Of a stretch of DNA of 25,727 bases, positions 1 to 7,356 are shown piece after piece. The stretch comes from a bacterium (lineage in GTDB: Bacteria > Eremiobacterota > Eremiobacteria > Baltobacterales > Baltobacteraceae). The notes below the pieces were generated by a model. The model was not told the DNA's origin. It did not search any database and saw only the letters and a program-made list of their open reading frames with translations. Location: positions 1 to 25,727 of the forward strand of contig JAJXVC010000006.1 of assembly GCA_021782295.1 (NCBI GenBank), written 5' to 3'. Made by a program: the position numbers and the translations under genes. The stretch's first letter is position 1. Every line of letters begins with the position of its first letter.

Positions 1-1145
1 TGCCGCGTCATCGAGCAGATAATCGCCTCTGTTTTTTTGAGCTCCCCCTCGGGAAGTTCAAAATTCTTCGGAAGTGCGCGCGACATTCCCGGAATCATTT
101 TGAGCAGATCGCCCATCGACCCCATCTTGCGCACCTGTCGTAATTGATCGAGGAAATCATCGAGTGAAAATTGCGCGTTGCGCATCTTCTGCTCGAGTGA
201 TTTTGCCTGTTCCTCGGTATAAATACCACGCGTTTTTTCAATCAGCGTCAGCACGTCGCCCATTCCGAGAATGCGCGAGGCTAAGCGATCGGGATGGAAC
301 GCTTCTAGTGCCGAGAGTTTTTCTCCGACACCGATGAGTTTTATCGGCGCGCCAGTTCGCTCGAATATCGAGAGCGCGGCACCGCCGCGGGTATCGCCGT
401 CCATCTTCGTGAGGACGATGCCCGTAACGCCGAGCCGGCGGTGGAAGCCGTCGGCGACGTTCGCCGCCTCTTGCCCCGTCATAGCATCGGCAACGAAGAG
501 AATTTCGCGCGGCTGCGTTGCCGCTTTGATCCGCTCGAGTTCGGACATCAACGCATCGTCGATCTGCAGTCGTCCTGCCGTATCGATGATGACCGTCGAG
601 ATGCCGAGGCGCTTGGCTTCGGCGACACCGAGCCGCGCGGTCTCGACCGGGTCGGCGGTGCCGCGTTCGAAGACCGGAAGATCGATCTGTTCGCCGAGCC
701 GTTGTAACTGCGCGATGGCGGCAGGGCGGTAAATATCGGCGGCAACGAGGAGGCTGCGTCTGCCTTGCTCCTTCAGACGCAGCGCGATCTTACCGGCGTG
801 CGTCGTTTTGCCCGAGCCCTGAAGCCCGACGAGCAAGATAACCGAGGGAGGCGCATCGCTGAATTGCAGCCGCGCTTCGGCGCCGCCGAGTAACGCGACG
901 AGCTCCTCGTGACAGATGGAGACGATCGTCTGCGCCGGGGTAAGCGATTCGAGAATATCTGCGCCGAGTGCGCGCTCTTTGACGCGTGCGACGAACGACT
1001 TGGCTGACGAGAGCGAGACATCCGCTTCCAAGAGCGCCACGCGAATTTCGCGTAGCGCCTCGGTGATATCGCTCTCGCTGAGCCGGCCGCGACCCGTTAG
1101 GCGCGAAAAGAGCGCGCCTAATCGATCGCTGAGTTGTTCGAACAC
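1..1145 (-). CDS. ffh: Signal recognition particle GTPase Ffh (3' end outside window)
   Basis: Binds SRP RNA and signal sequences of nascent inner-membrane proteins and delivers ribosomes to FtsY; cytoplasmic GTPase. The reading frame is open to the left edge, giving 381 codons of a family usually near 450 residues, so the end of the M domain is missing. It begins FEQLSDRLGALFSRL after the start, the usual Ffh N-terminus. The G1 loop GLQGSGKTTHAGK, DTAGRL (G3) and TKMDGDTRGG (G4/closing loop) are all visible, followed by the M-domain start (PGMSRALP, EAIICSMT). The start is GTG at 1145-1143: the only in-frame codon triplets upstream lead straight into the acpP stop (1161-1163), 15 bases away. 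Only a weak AAGG lies about 20 bases upstream, so translation may depend on acpP. Last visible gene of the fatty-acid operon. Confidence 0.96.
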   Translation of the reverse strand, partial: MFEQLSDRLGALFSRLTGRGRLSESDITEALREIRVALLEADVSLSSAKSFVARVKERALGADILESLTPAQTIVSICHEELVALLGGAEARLQFSDAPPSVILLVGLQGSGKTTHAGKIALRLKEQGRRSLLVAADIYRPAAIAQLQRLGEQIDLPVFERGTADPVETARLGVAEAKRLGISTVIIDTAGRLQIDDALMSELERIKAATQPREILFVADAMTGQEAANVADGFHRRLGVTGIVLTKMDGDTRGGAALSIFERTGAPIKLIGVGEKLSALEAFHPDRLASRILGMGDVLTLIEKTRGIYTEEQAKSLEQKMRNAQFSLDDFLDQLRQVRKMGSMGDLLKMIPGMSRALPKNFELPEGELKKTEAIICSMTR

Positions 1146-1160
1146 GTCGGGGCTGCCGTG

Positions 1161-1406
1161 CTAGGCCTTCGCCGCAGCCTCGTCGATGCGCGCAACGGCA
1201 TCGCCGACGGTCTTGATTTTTTCCGACTCTTCGTCGGGAATGCTGATGTTGAATTCGGTCTCGAACGCCATCACCAATTCCACCTGGTCGAGTGAATCGG
1301 CACCGAGATCGTCGGTGATCGAGGCTTCCGGCGTCACTTCTGACTCCTGAACGCCGAGTTGTTCGACGATGACTTTCTTAACGCGATCGAAGGTGCTGCT
1401 GGACAT
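1161..1406 (-). CDS. acpP: Acyl carrier protein
   Basis: 81-residue acidic carrier of fatty-acyl intermediates. The conserved [12 protein letters not shown] motif is present, with Ser38 as the 4'-phosphopantetheine attachment site, and the length is typical for type II ACP. A strong AAGGAG ribosome binding site sits about six bases before the ATG. It follows fabG by 29 bases in the same operon and precedes ffh. In many bacteria acpP is followed by fabF; here ffh follows directly. Confidence 0.98.
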   Translation of the reverse strand: MSSSTFDRVKKVIVEQLGVQESEVTPEASITDDLGADSLDQVELVMAFETEFNISIPDEESEKIKTVGDAVARIDEAAAKA

Positions 1407-1435
1407 GATTCTCCTTGTAGTACGGTGATACGGAT

Positions 1436-2182
1436 TTAGGTGACGATGCCGCCGTCAACGACGATACATTGCCCGGTGACGTATCGCGACGCATCCGAGC
1501 AAAGAAACGACACCACCCCGGCTACATCCTCCGGGGTCCCCGCTCGCCCGAGCGCCGTTTTGGCGATCAAAGCCTCGCGGTACGCTGCCGGCATCGAGGC
1601 GGTCATCGCCGTCTCGATCAGTCCCGGAGCGACACTATTCACGCGGATATTCCGCGAACCCAACTCCTTGGCGAGCGAACTGCCCAGCGCGAGGAGCGCC
1701 GCCTTTGAGGCGGCATAGGCGCTCTGCCCGGCGTTGCCGGTGATGCCGACGATGCTGCTGAGCAAGACGATGCTTCCCGAGCGCTGCTTCATCATCGGGC
1801 GTGTCACCGCCGCACAGAGATAGAATGCCGATTTCAGGTTGACGTCGAGCAGTTGGTCGAGCTGTTCGGGCTTCATGCGCATCAGGAGCGCATCGATCGA
1901 CTGGCCGGCGTTGGCGATCGCAAAATCGATTTTGCCGAAGGCTTCCTGTGCGCGGAGAACGGCGGCATCGACCGACGCGGCATCGGCAACGTCGGCAACG
2001 AGGATCTCGATGCGCGCGTCGGCGCGGACGGAACGACAGGCGGCGGCGCTCTCTTCCAGCGCAACGGTGTCGCGCCCCACGAGTGCACAGTCGGCACCGT
2101 TGCGAACGAGGTCGACGGCGATCGCTCGGCCGATGCCGCGGCTCGCCCCGGTAACGATCGCGCTGCGTCCCGCGAACATCAT
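1436..2182 (-). CDS. fabG: 3-oxoacyl-ACP reductase (SDR family)
   Basis: NADPH-dependent reduction of 3-oxoacyl-ACP in the elongation cycle. Classical short-chain dehydrogenase, 248 residues. It has the TGASRGIG cofactor loop (11-18), NAG at 91-93, and a catalytic Ser (142/143)-Tyr156-Lys160 triad in an SAYAASK context. The C-terminus ends in VDGG as in other FabG proteins. The first of two consecutive ATGs overlaps the fabD stop as ATGA, a sign of translational coupling. Another SDR role is possible by sequence, but its place between fabD and acpP makes FabG firm. Confidence 0.96.
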   Translation of the reverse strand: MMFAGRSAIVTGASRGIGRAIAVDLVRNGADCALVGRDTVALEESAAACRSVRADARIEILVADVADAASVDAAVLRAQEAFGKIDFAIANAGQSIDALLMRMKPEQLDQLLDVNLKSAFYLCAAVTRPMMKQRSGSIVLLSSIVGITGNAGQSAYAASKAALLALGSSLAKELGSRNIRVNSVAPGLIETAMTASMPAAYREALIAKTALGRAGTPEDVAGVVSFLCSDASRYVTGQCIVVDGGIVT

Positions 2183-3141
2183 GCTCCCACCTCCGAAAGT
2201 AGGCGCGCTTCGAGGCGCTCGACGCCGCCTGCATCGCTGACGGCGATCACCTCGGGTGCGTTCGGCATGCGCTTCATCATCGGTGCCAATACCGCACTCG
2301 CACCGAACTCAACAACGAGATCGAGCTGAGCGTCGAGAAGACGGCTCGCCGTTTCGTGCCAGCGAACTTCGTGCACGATCGAGGCGACGAGATTCTTTCG
2401 CATCTCGTCGGCGCTGCGATAGGGCTGCGCATCGACATTCGAGATGACCTCGACGCCTTCGGGCATGCGAAACGATGCGGCGTCGACGGCGTGCTGGAAA
2501 CGCGCGACCGCAGGCTGCATTAACGCCGAGTGCCATGCACCCGAGACATTGAGCGGCACGACACGCTTCGCGCCGGCGACGAGCGCTGCTTCACCCGCTG
2601 CGAGAACACCCTCGAGATCTCCGGAGATGACGATCTGCGCCGGTGCATTGAAATTTGCCGGCGAAACGCGGAGCCCGGTCTGCTTTTGCGTAGCATCGGT
2701 GACCGCGCGAACCGCAGCCGCATCGAGGCCGAGGATCGCCGACATGCCGCCCGGTGCGGTCGCGGCAGCTTCATTCATCGCTTTTCCGCGCTCGTCGACG
2801 ACGCGCAGCGCGTTCTCGAACGAGATCGCACCCGCGATGACGAGACTGCAAAATTCGGCGAACGAGTGCCCTGCGGTCGCGACGATCTGCGGCGCAAGCC
2901 CTTGCACCGCGGTCGCAAGCGCGAGATTCGTCACGAAGATCGCCGGTTGACTGTATTGCGTCTCGCGCAGCCGCTCTTCAGGGCCTTCGCGCTGCAGCGC
3001 CAACAGATCGTACCCGAGAATTTTTTCGGCGCGTGCGTAGAGCTCGGCGGCGGCGGGGTAGCGCTGCGCGACATCGACCCCCATGCCCAACGTCTGCGAA
3101 CCCTGTCCGGGGAAGACGGCACCGATGCGCAACGCACTCAT
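2179..3141 (-). CDS. fabD: Malonyl-CoA:ACP transacylase
   Basis: Transfers malonyl from CoA to ACP. 320 residues from the ATG at 3141, chosen because it overlaps the fabH stop as ATGA and gives the normal N-terminus (AVFPGQGSQ at 8-16). An upstream GTG-type extension to 3171 would add ten residues lying inside fabH. Catalytic Ser93 sits in GHSFAEF, where most FabD proteins have GHSLGEY. Arg118 and His204 (SGAWHS) complete the active site. The N-terminal GQGSQ motif and the overall length are normal, so activity is expected despite the altered nucleophile surroundings. Confidence 0.95.
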   Translation of the reverse strand: MSALRIGAVFPGQGSQTLGMGVDVAQRYPAAAELYARAEKILGYDLLALQREGPEERLRETQYSQPAIFVTNLALATAVQGLAPQIVATAGHSFAEFCSLVIAGAISFENALRVVDERGKAMNEAAATAPGGMSAILGLDAAAVRAVTDATQKQTGLRVSPANFNAPAQIVISGDLEGVLAAGEAALVAGAKRVVPLNVSGAWHSALMQPAVARFQHAVDAASFRMPEGVEVISNVDAQPYRSADEMRKNLVASIVHEVRWHETASRLLDAQLDLVVEFGASAVLAPMMKRMPNAPEVIAVSDAGGVERLEARLLSEVGA

Positions 3142-4127
3142 GCCGACCACCGCCACGTCACCGCGCCCCATGAGAGCCCGCCGCCGAAGGCGACGAAGAC
3201 GATGACGTCGTTGTCGCGAACGCGCCCAGCCGCAACGGCCTCCGAGAGCGCGATCGGAATCGACGCCGCCGAGGTATTTCCGTATTCGTGAATGTTGATC
3301 ACGACGCGGTCGGGACCCATGTTGAGATATTTTGCCGCCGCATCGACAATGCGTTTATTGGCTTGGTGCGGAATGAGCAGGTTGAGATCGTCGCGCGTGA
3401 GATGGGCCTTCTGTAACGCCACATCGGTCGCCGCAATCATCTTGGTCACCGCGAACTTAAAGACTTCGCGCCCTTGCATCGAAAGATAATTCTTCCGCGC
3501 GGCGAGTTTCTCGGCGTCGATCGGGTTGCGCGAGCCGCCGGCTTCAACGAAGAGCAATTCGGGGCGGCTGCCGTCGGAACCGAGCTCGGAGGAGAGAAAC
3601 GAATCTTTCTCCGAGGCCTCGAGCACCACGGCGCCCGCTCCGTCGCCGAAGAGAATCGCAGAGCCGCGATCCTCGTAATTCGTAATCGAGGTGAGTGTCT
3701 CGGCGCCGATCAAGAGAATGCGCTTATAGACGCCGCCGCGGATGAGCGCCGACGCCGTCGTGAGACCGTAAATAAAACCGCTGCACGCGATATTGATATC
3801 GAAGCCCGGTTTGTCGACGCCGCCGAGTCGCGAGGCAACGATACACCCGGTCGCCGGGAAACTGTAATCGGGCGTCACGGTCGCAACGATGAAGCAATCG
3901 ATATCGCTCGCCTCGAGCCCGGCGTGTGCGAGCGCTTTGCGCCCGGCCGCGACGGCAAGATCGCTCGTCGCTTCGCCGGGGGCGACCCAGTGGCGCCGCT
4001 TCATGCCGGTGCGCGAAACGATCCACTCGTCGGAGGTATCGAGCCAGCCCGCGAAATCTTCGTTGGTGACCACGCGTTCGGGCGCATAATGCCCGACGCC
4101 CGCAATACGAACTCCGGTCAACGACAC
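3138..4127 (-). CDS. fabH: 3-oxoacyl-ACP synthase III
   Basis: Initiates fatty-acid synthesis by condensing an acyl-CoA with malonyl-ACP. 329 residues with a thiolase fold. The Cys115 (IACSGF)-His254 (IPHQAN)-Asn284 (YGNTSA) triad is intact and the C-terminus has the usual GGGLSWGA. The start is GTG at 4127-4125, which immediately follows the rpmF TAA with no spacer. There is no clear Shine-Dalgarno sequence, so coupling to rpmF is likely. plsX, often found between rpmF and fabH, is absent here. Confidence 0.97.
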   Translation of the reverse strand: MSLTGVRIAGVGHYAPERVVTNEDFAGWLDTSDEWIVSRTGMKRRHWVAPGEATSDLAVAAGRKALAHAGLEASDIDCFIVATVTPDYSFPATGCIVASRLGGVDKPGFDINIACSGFIYGLTTASALIRGGVYKRILLIGAETLTSITNYEDRGSAILFGDGAGAVVLEASEKDSFLSSELGSDGSRPELLFVEAGGSRNPIDAEKLAARKNYLSMQGREVFKFAVTKMIAATDVALQKAHLTRDDLNLLIPHQANKRIVDAAAKYLNMGPDRVVINIHEYGNTSAASIPIALSEAVAAGRVRDNDVIVFVAFGGGLSWGAVTWRWSA

Positions 4128-4334
4128 TTAGTCGTGTGAGTGGCCGGCGTGTTCGTCGCGGACTTCAACCACCGTGCGGCCGTCGTAGGTTCCGCAATGT
4201 TCGCAAACGAAATGCGGACGCTTCGGCTGGCGGCACTGCGAGCAGGCCGTCGTCGTTACCGGGTTGAGCTTCCAGTTCGCGGCGCGACGGCTACGCGTCT
4301 TGCTGCGAGGGGTTTTCCATTTTAAGTTCGCCAC
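4128..4334 (-). CDS. rpmF: 50S ribosomal protein bL32
   Basis: Large-subunit ribosomal protein, 68 residues. A basic N-terminus ([17 protein letters not shown]) is followed by a zinc ribbon with Cys31, Cys34, Cys44 and Cys47, so this is the zinc-binding form. A His/Asp-rich tail ends the protein. The start is GTG at 4334 with GGAG six bases upstream; this gives the family N-terminus MANxK. The first 44 bases overlap the end of the upstream yceD reading frame in another frame. Confidence 0.95.
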   Translation of the reverse strand: MANLKWKTPRSKTRSRRAANWKLNPVTTTACSQCRQPKRPHFVCEHCGTYDGRTVVEVRDEHAGHSHD

Positions 4335-4800
4335 GTTTTTCTCCAGTTTCGCACGAGCATGCGCCCGAGTTCTTATTCATCCCGCAGACTCCACAGAGCC
4401 CCCGGCAGTCTTCGGAGCAGCGCATCCTCATCGGAAGCGCACCGAGCAGCACCTGCTGCGCGAGATCCGCGATATCCAATCTTCCGCCGAGAAGGACGTT
4501 TCCTTCGCCGAAGGGATCGTCCTCGCGACCGACGCGCGGGTTGATGCGCTCGTCGATTGCGACCTGCATCGGCCGCTCGACCTCTTCGAGGCAGCCCACG
4601 CAGGCAGCGCTCACCGTGCCCGCTGCTTCCCCGGTGAGGTGAAGCAGGCCATCGGTGGCCTGAACCTCGAGGTGCATGCGAACGGGCCCAACGAACGAGA
4701 TATCCTCGAAGGGTTCTAAGGCGACCTCGTCATCGATGAGGATCCGCTGGCGGCTTCCCGCGAGGAGGCCGGAGAGATCGACGGTGTGCGAGCGAGCCAA
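4291..4800 (-). CDS. yceD: YceD/DUF177 family protein
   Basis: DUF177 proteins are linked with 23S rRNA accumulation and nearly always sit before rpmF; the molecular role is not settled. The C-terminal half carries the family cysteines: CVGCLEE, then [13 protein letters not shown] and a final CSCE, probably zinc-binding. The TTG start at 4800-4798 is chosen over the GTG at 4860. The promoter at 4864-4892 would start transcription near 4857, downstream of that GTG. Also, the TTG start gives the usual short N-terminus before [10 protein letters not shown] lies five bases upstream of the TTG. 169 residues. Its 3' end overlaps rpmF by 44 bases. Confidence 0.85.
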   Translation of the reverse strand: MARSHTVDLSGLLAGSRQRILIDDEVALEPFEDISFVGPVRMHLEVQATDGLLHLTGEAAGTVSAACVGCLEEVERPMQVAIDERINPRVGREDDPFGEGNVLLGGRLDIADLAQQVLLGALPMRMRCSEDCRGLCGVCGMNKNSGACSCETGEKRGELKMENPSQQDA

Positions 4801-4825
4801 AGAAACCTGCGCCTTGCGTTGGGAA

Positions 4826-4845
4826 GGCCCCGCCGAGGCGGGGCC
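4826..4845 (-). promoter_or_regulatory. GC-rich hairpin in the leader of the fatty-acid operon
   Basis: The arms GGCCCCGCC (4826-4834) and GGCGGGGCC (4837-4845) are perfectly complementary; a realistic fold has eight base pairs and a four-base loop. It would form about 12-31 nucleotides into the operon mRNA. There is no U-tract of note on either strand, so an intrinsic terminator is not convincing. A role in mRNA stability or attenuation is inference. Confidence 0.5.
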
Positions 4846-4863
4846 CTTTGGTACAACCACGTC

Positions 4864-4892
4864 ATTGTAGAGGCGGGCCGCGCTCTTGTCAA
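4864..4892 (-). promoter_or_regulatory. Near-consensus sigma-70 promoter of the yceD-rpmF-fab-ffh operon
   Basis: On the minus strand TTGACA (4892-4887) and TACAAT (4869-4864) are separated by exactly 17 bases. The -35 box is a perfect match and the -10 box differs from TATAAT at one position. Transcription should begin near 4857, leaving a leader of about 57 nucleotides before the yceD TTG. Confidence 0.85.
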
Positions 4893-4922
4893 ACCGAGCG
4901 TTCGTCGCAGAGGGGGGCTGCT

Positions 4923-5501
4923 ATGACTGCTCTCACCGCCTCGGCCTCCTCGCTCGCCGCGCACGGCGTCGCTTATGCTCTTCCGATCGCCCGGGCCGCA
5001 GCCCGCAATGGGCTCGACCCGACGCTGCTCGCCGCGGTCGCCGCCCAAGAGACCGGTGGGCCGGGAAGCAACGCCGGGCGCAATATCCTCGGCGACGGCG
5101 GGCACGGGCACGGGCTCTTTCAGATCGACGACCGCTGGCACGCCTTTGCGCGCAGCCCCGCAGCGATGGACCCCGCGCAGAACGCCGAGCGGGCCGCCGA
5201 GCTGCTCCGCGGCCTGCTCGATCGCTACGGCGGGGACGAACGCGCGGCCCTCTCCGCCTATAACAGCGGCTCGCCGAGCGCTCGCGGCACGACGACGCGC
5301 TGGAGCGACGGCGCGACCCTCGGCTACGCCGACTCGGTCCTGCGCCACCAGGCGCAGATCGAAGATGCTCGCGCCGAGCTTCCTGCGGCGCTCGGGAGCA
5401 TCGGCATCCCCCTTCCTCCGCCGCCGCCGGCGCGGCACGGCGAGCAGCCCTGGCTCGACGAACTCGCCGCCGAAACCAACGCCTCTACCCCCACTTCGTA
5501 A
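4923..5501 (+). CDS. Lysozyme-like / transglycosylase SLT-domain protein without signal peptide
   Basis: Predicted muramidase or lytic transglycosylase cutting peptidoglycan glycan strands. 192 residues from the ATG at 4923, which has a GAGGGGGG ribosome binding site. The domain covers about 25-145: LAAVAAQETGG with catalytic Glu43, then GDGGHGHGLFQIDD (58-70), and SAYNSG (111-116). The closest general type is the goose-lysozyme/SLT fold. The C-terminal tail contains a PLPPPPPA stretch (163-170). No Sec signal or membrane segment is visible, so export would need a specialised route, or it acts inside. It is followed after eleven bases by two small paralogous genes. Local wall remodelling for a surface or secretion structure is possible but inferred. 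Confidence 0.8.
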   Translation: MTALTASASSLAAHGVAYALPIARAAARNGLDPTLLAAVAAQETGGPGSNAGRNILGDGGHGHGLFQIDDRWHAFARSPAAMDPAQNAERAAELLRGLLDRYGGDERAALSAYNSGSPSARGTTTRWSDGATLGYADSVLRHQAQIEDARAELPAALGSIGIPLPPPPPARHGEQPWLDELAAETNASTPTS

Positions 5502-5512
5502 GGAGAACTATC

Positions 5513-5830
5513 GTGGCTTTTCTACCCGCCCTTGCCGAGGCCGCCGCACCGGCACTCCTTTCCATCGGCGCATCGGCGCTCGCCGGAGGCGCCCAAAACG
5601 GCGCGATGACCGCAATGAACTCCTGGGACGAGAACTTTCAACTCGGCCTCTACGCCTCCCAAATGCAGCATCAGGAGCAGCTCTCGCTGCAGTCGGCGCT
5701 CTTCGATGAAGCGACCGCCGAGCGCTCGGAGAACATGCGCGAGGTCAACACGCTGCGCAACGTGGAGATGCAGCAGATCAAAGCCGACAACGACATCACC
5801 AAGAAGTTCATTCAGTCGATCTCGGCATGA
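5513..5830 (+). CDS. Small helical protein of unknown function, paralogue A
   Basis: 105 residues; family not recognised. The GTG start has AAGGAG seven bases upstream. An N-terminal Ala/Leu-rich segment (about 3-28) could be a membrane or hydrophobic packing helix. The rest is predicted to be a charged, Gln/Glu-rich helix. Residues around FDEATAERSENMRE match FDEVAAVRSEQMRE in the next gene, and the match continues as Mxx(I/L)K..D..(I/L)KK(F/W)I..I to the end. The two proteins therefore share a C-terminal domain of about 42 residues. The stop overlaps the next start as ATGA. The size and helical nature recall needle, rod or pilin-like subunits, but no diagnostic motif is present. Confidence 0.8.
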   Translation: MAFLPALAEAAAPALLSIGASALAGGAQNGAMTAMNSWDENFQLGLYASQMQHQEQLSLQSALFDEATAERSENMREVNTLRNVEMQQIKADNDITKKFIQSISA

Positions 5831-6087
5831 AGGCGACGCCGACCCAGGCGCGGGGAGTCGGCACGCCGGCTCCCGTCGCCACCCCAACGCTGGAGAGCGA
5901 TGCGGTCGCCGCCGAACACCAGGCGGCGCTCGACCAGGCCTCGTTGCTGGCGATGCACGAGCAATTCGATGAGGTCGCCGCGGTACGTTCGGAGCAAATG
6001 CGCGAGAGCGATGCCCTGCAGAGCCTGTTGATGGCCGAGCTCAAAAGCGCCGACGAGACGCTCAAGAAATGGATCGCCATGATCTAG
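5827..6087 (+). CDS. Small helical protein of unknown function, paralogue B
   Basis: 86 residues, family not recognised. Starts within the ATGA overlap with paralogue A. The N-terminus is Pro/Thr/Ala-rich (about 1-25) and lacks the hydrophobic segment of paralogue A. The C-terminal domain (about 45-86) aligns without gaps to paralogue A and ends LKKWIAMI versus TKKFIQSI. One full-length hydrophobic partner and one soluble partner, coupled in translation, suggest a hetero-oligomer; this is inference. Confidence 0.78.
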   Translation: MKATPTQARGVGTPAPVATPTLESDAVAAEHQAALDQASLLAMHEQFDEVAAVRSEQMRESDALQSLLMAELKSADETLKKWIAMI

Positions 6088-6119
6088 CGGAAAATCGGGA
6101 GGGAGGGAGTTGCGCGATG

Positions 6120-6128
6120 TGCTATACT
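6120..6128 (+). promoter_or_regulatory. Extended -10 promoter element of tRNA-Ile
   Basis: TG-C-TATACT, an extended -10 box, ends 11 bases before the tRNA 5' end. No convincing -35 box lies 17 bases further upstream, as is common for extended -10 promoters. Confidence 0.55.
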
Positions 6129-6139
6129 CCCAAACCGTC

Positions 6140-6216
6140 GGGCCATTAGCTCAGTTGGTTAGAGCGCATGCTTGATAAGCATGAGGTCCCTGGTTCGAGA
6201 CCAGGATGGCCCACCA
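6140..6216 (+). tRNA. tRNA-Ile (GAU)
   Basis: The acceptor arm GGGCCAT pairs with ATGGCCC. D-arm, anticodon loop CTTGATAAG with anticodon GAT, and T-arm GGTTCGAGACC are all normal. The CCA end is encoded. 77 nt. In many bacteria this isoacceptor lies in the 16S-23S spacer; here it stands alone with its own promoter and terminator. Confidence 0.97.
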
Positions 6217-6224
6217 TTACTCGA

Positions 6225-6254
6225 CCCCGAATCGTTCGGGGTTTTTTCTTTTTC
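6225..6254 (+). terminator. Rho-independent terminator after tRNA-Ile
   Basis: Stem CCCCGAA/TTCGGGG with loop TCG, followed directly by six T and a further T-rich tract. A textbook intrinsic terminator nine bases after the tRNA CCA. Confidence 0.92.
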
Positions 6255-6344
6255 CTAGCGCTTGCATGCCCGCATACAGACGAACGAATCGGGTATAGTA
6301 CGGGCGACGGAGAATCACTCGCTCGTCCCGTCAAGGAGGATTCC

Positions 6345-7280
6345 GTGAACAGCAAAGCCCTCGCATTATCCCTAACGCTCGCGCTCGCAGCCTGCGGCGG
6401 CGGCGGCAGCAGCGGCGGAGGAATGAGTTCGCTGCCGAGCTCCGGCACGTCGCAACTCGCGGTGACATTGATGGACGCGCCGATTCAACTCAGCGGTATC
6501 ACCGTGACGGCAGTGAATCTTGGGATCGACAAGGTGGAAGCGGTCGGGAACGGGAGCGCCGCGACCGTCATTCAGTCGTACTCATCGCCAAATGTCGTGA
6601 ATATTCTTAATTACACCTCGACAGCGAACGCGCTGAATTTCTCGGGCAGCATTCCCTCCGGGCGCTACCAACAAATTCGGTTGTTGCTCGACACGGCAAC
6701 GACCACGATCTCGTATACGCAAAACGGGACGACCTATACCGACGTGCCCTTGACGGTTCCCAGCGCAACGCAAGGAGGTTTCGGCAACGCAACCTCGACC
6801 GACTCCGGCGACGGCGTCGGCACCGCCGGCGTGAAGGTGAATGTTTCGCTCAACGCACAGGCTGGAACGACGTACGGTTTCGTACTCGATTTTAATGCCG
6901 GACAATCGATCGTTGATACCGGCGGCGGGAATTTTGTGATGAAGCCCGTCATCGTCGCCACGGCGGTCGCGCAATCCGGTTCGCTCTCCGGCACCGTTCT
7001 CAACCAAGCCGGGACGCCGGTCACCTCTGCCGAGGTCGAAGCGACGCAAAACGGTACGGTGATCAATGCGGGCATCACCGACGCGAATGGAAACTTCACC
7101 ATCGATGCGCTTCCTGCCGGAACCTACACGCTCGTCGTCGAGAATACCTATACCACGCAAGCGGGCGCACAAGTGACCGCAACCGGTTACGACAGCTCTG
7201 TCGGTGTGACGCTCACGGTTTCAACGAGCGCAACGGTAACTGCCGGACAAACGCTGACCGTTCCCACGATCGTCGACTAG
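6345..7280 (+). CDS. DUF4382 lipoprotein with carboxypeptidase-regulatory-like domain
   Basis: Predicted surface or periplasmic lipoprotein, 311 residues. The GTG start has AAGGAGG five bases upstream. The signal peptide ends in the lipobox LAAC with lipidation Cys17, followed by a Gly/Ser linker. A DUF4382-type beta domain covers about 37-205 (TLMDAPIQLSGITVTAVNLGIDKVE and similar). A transthyretin-like/CarboxypepD_reg module covers about 213-265, with GNFTIDALPAGTYTLVV. The C-terminus is Thr/Val-rich. It stands alone between the tRNA-Ile terminator and the FkbM gene. Biochemical role unknown; beta-sandwich surface adhesion or scaffold is the usual inference. Confidence 0.85.
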   Translation: MNSKALALSLTLALAACGGGGSSGGGMSSLPSSGTSQLAVTLMDAPIQLSGITVTAVNLGIDKVEAVGNGSAATVIQSYSSPNVVNILNYTSTANALNFSGSIPSGRYQQIRLLLDTATTTISYTQNGTTYTDVPLTVPSATQGGFGNATSTDSGDGVGTAGVKVNVSLNAQAGTTYGFVLDFNAGQSIVDTGGGNFVMKPVIVATAVAQSGSLSGTVLNQAGTPVTSAEVEATQNGTVINAGITDANGNFTIDALPAGTYTLVVENTYTTQAGAQVTATGYDSSVGVTLTVSTSATVTAGQTLTVPTIVD

Positions 7281-7356
7281 CGCATCCAGCCGCGGCATCC
7301 GTCATTCTCGCCGTTTCTCGCAGGCGATGCGAGGAGGACGTGCAAGGGTATGACGG

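Noticed and set aside
271..745. Open frames on both strands inside ffh
   Set aside because: Out-of-frame shadows of the ffh reading frame, which has all SRP GTPase motifs; the alternative peptides are Arg/Ser-rich without any motif.
4824..4850. Hairpin read as a bidirectional intrinsic terminator
   Set aside because: No T-run of useful length follows on either strand, and it lies between divergent genes within a transcript leader.
4801..4860. Longer yceD from a GTG at 4860
   Set aside because: The GTG lies upstream of the transcription start predicted by the promoter at 4864-4892, and the added residues would come from the leader hairpin.
4975..5709. 244-codon plus-strand frame across the lysozyme gene
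   Set aside because: Arg/Ser/Pro-rich shadow frame; the overlapping frame has the catalytic motif and a strong SD.
6262..6299. TTGCAT and TATAGT as a promoter for the DUF4382 lipoprotein
   Set aside because: The spacer is 26 bases, too long for a sigma-70 promoter; only the -10-like box might be real.
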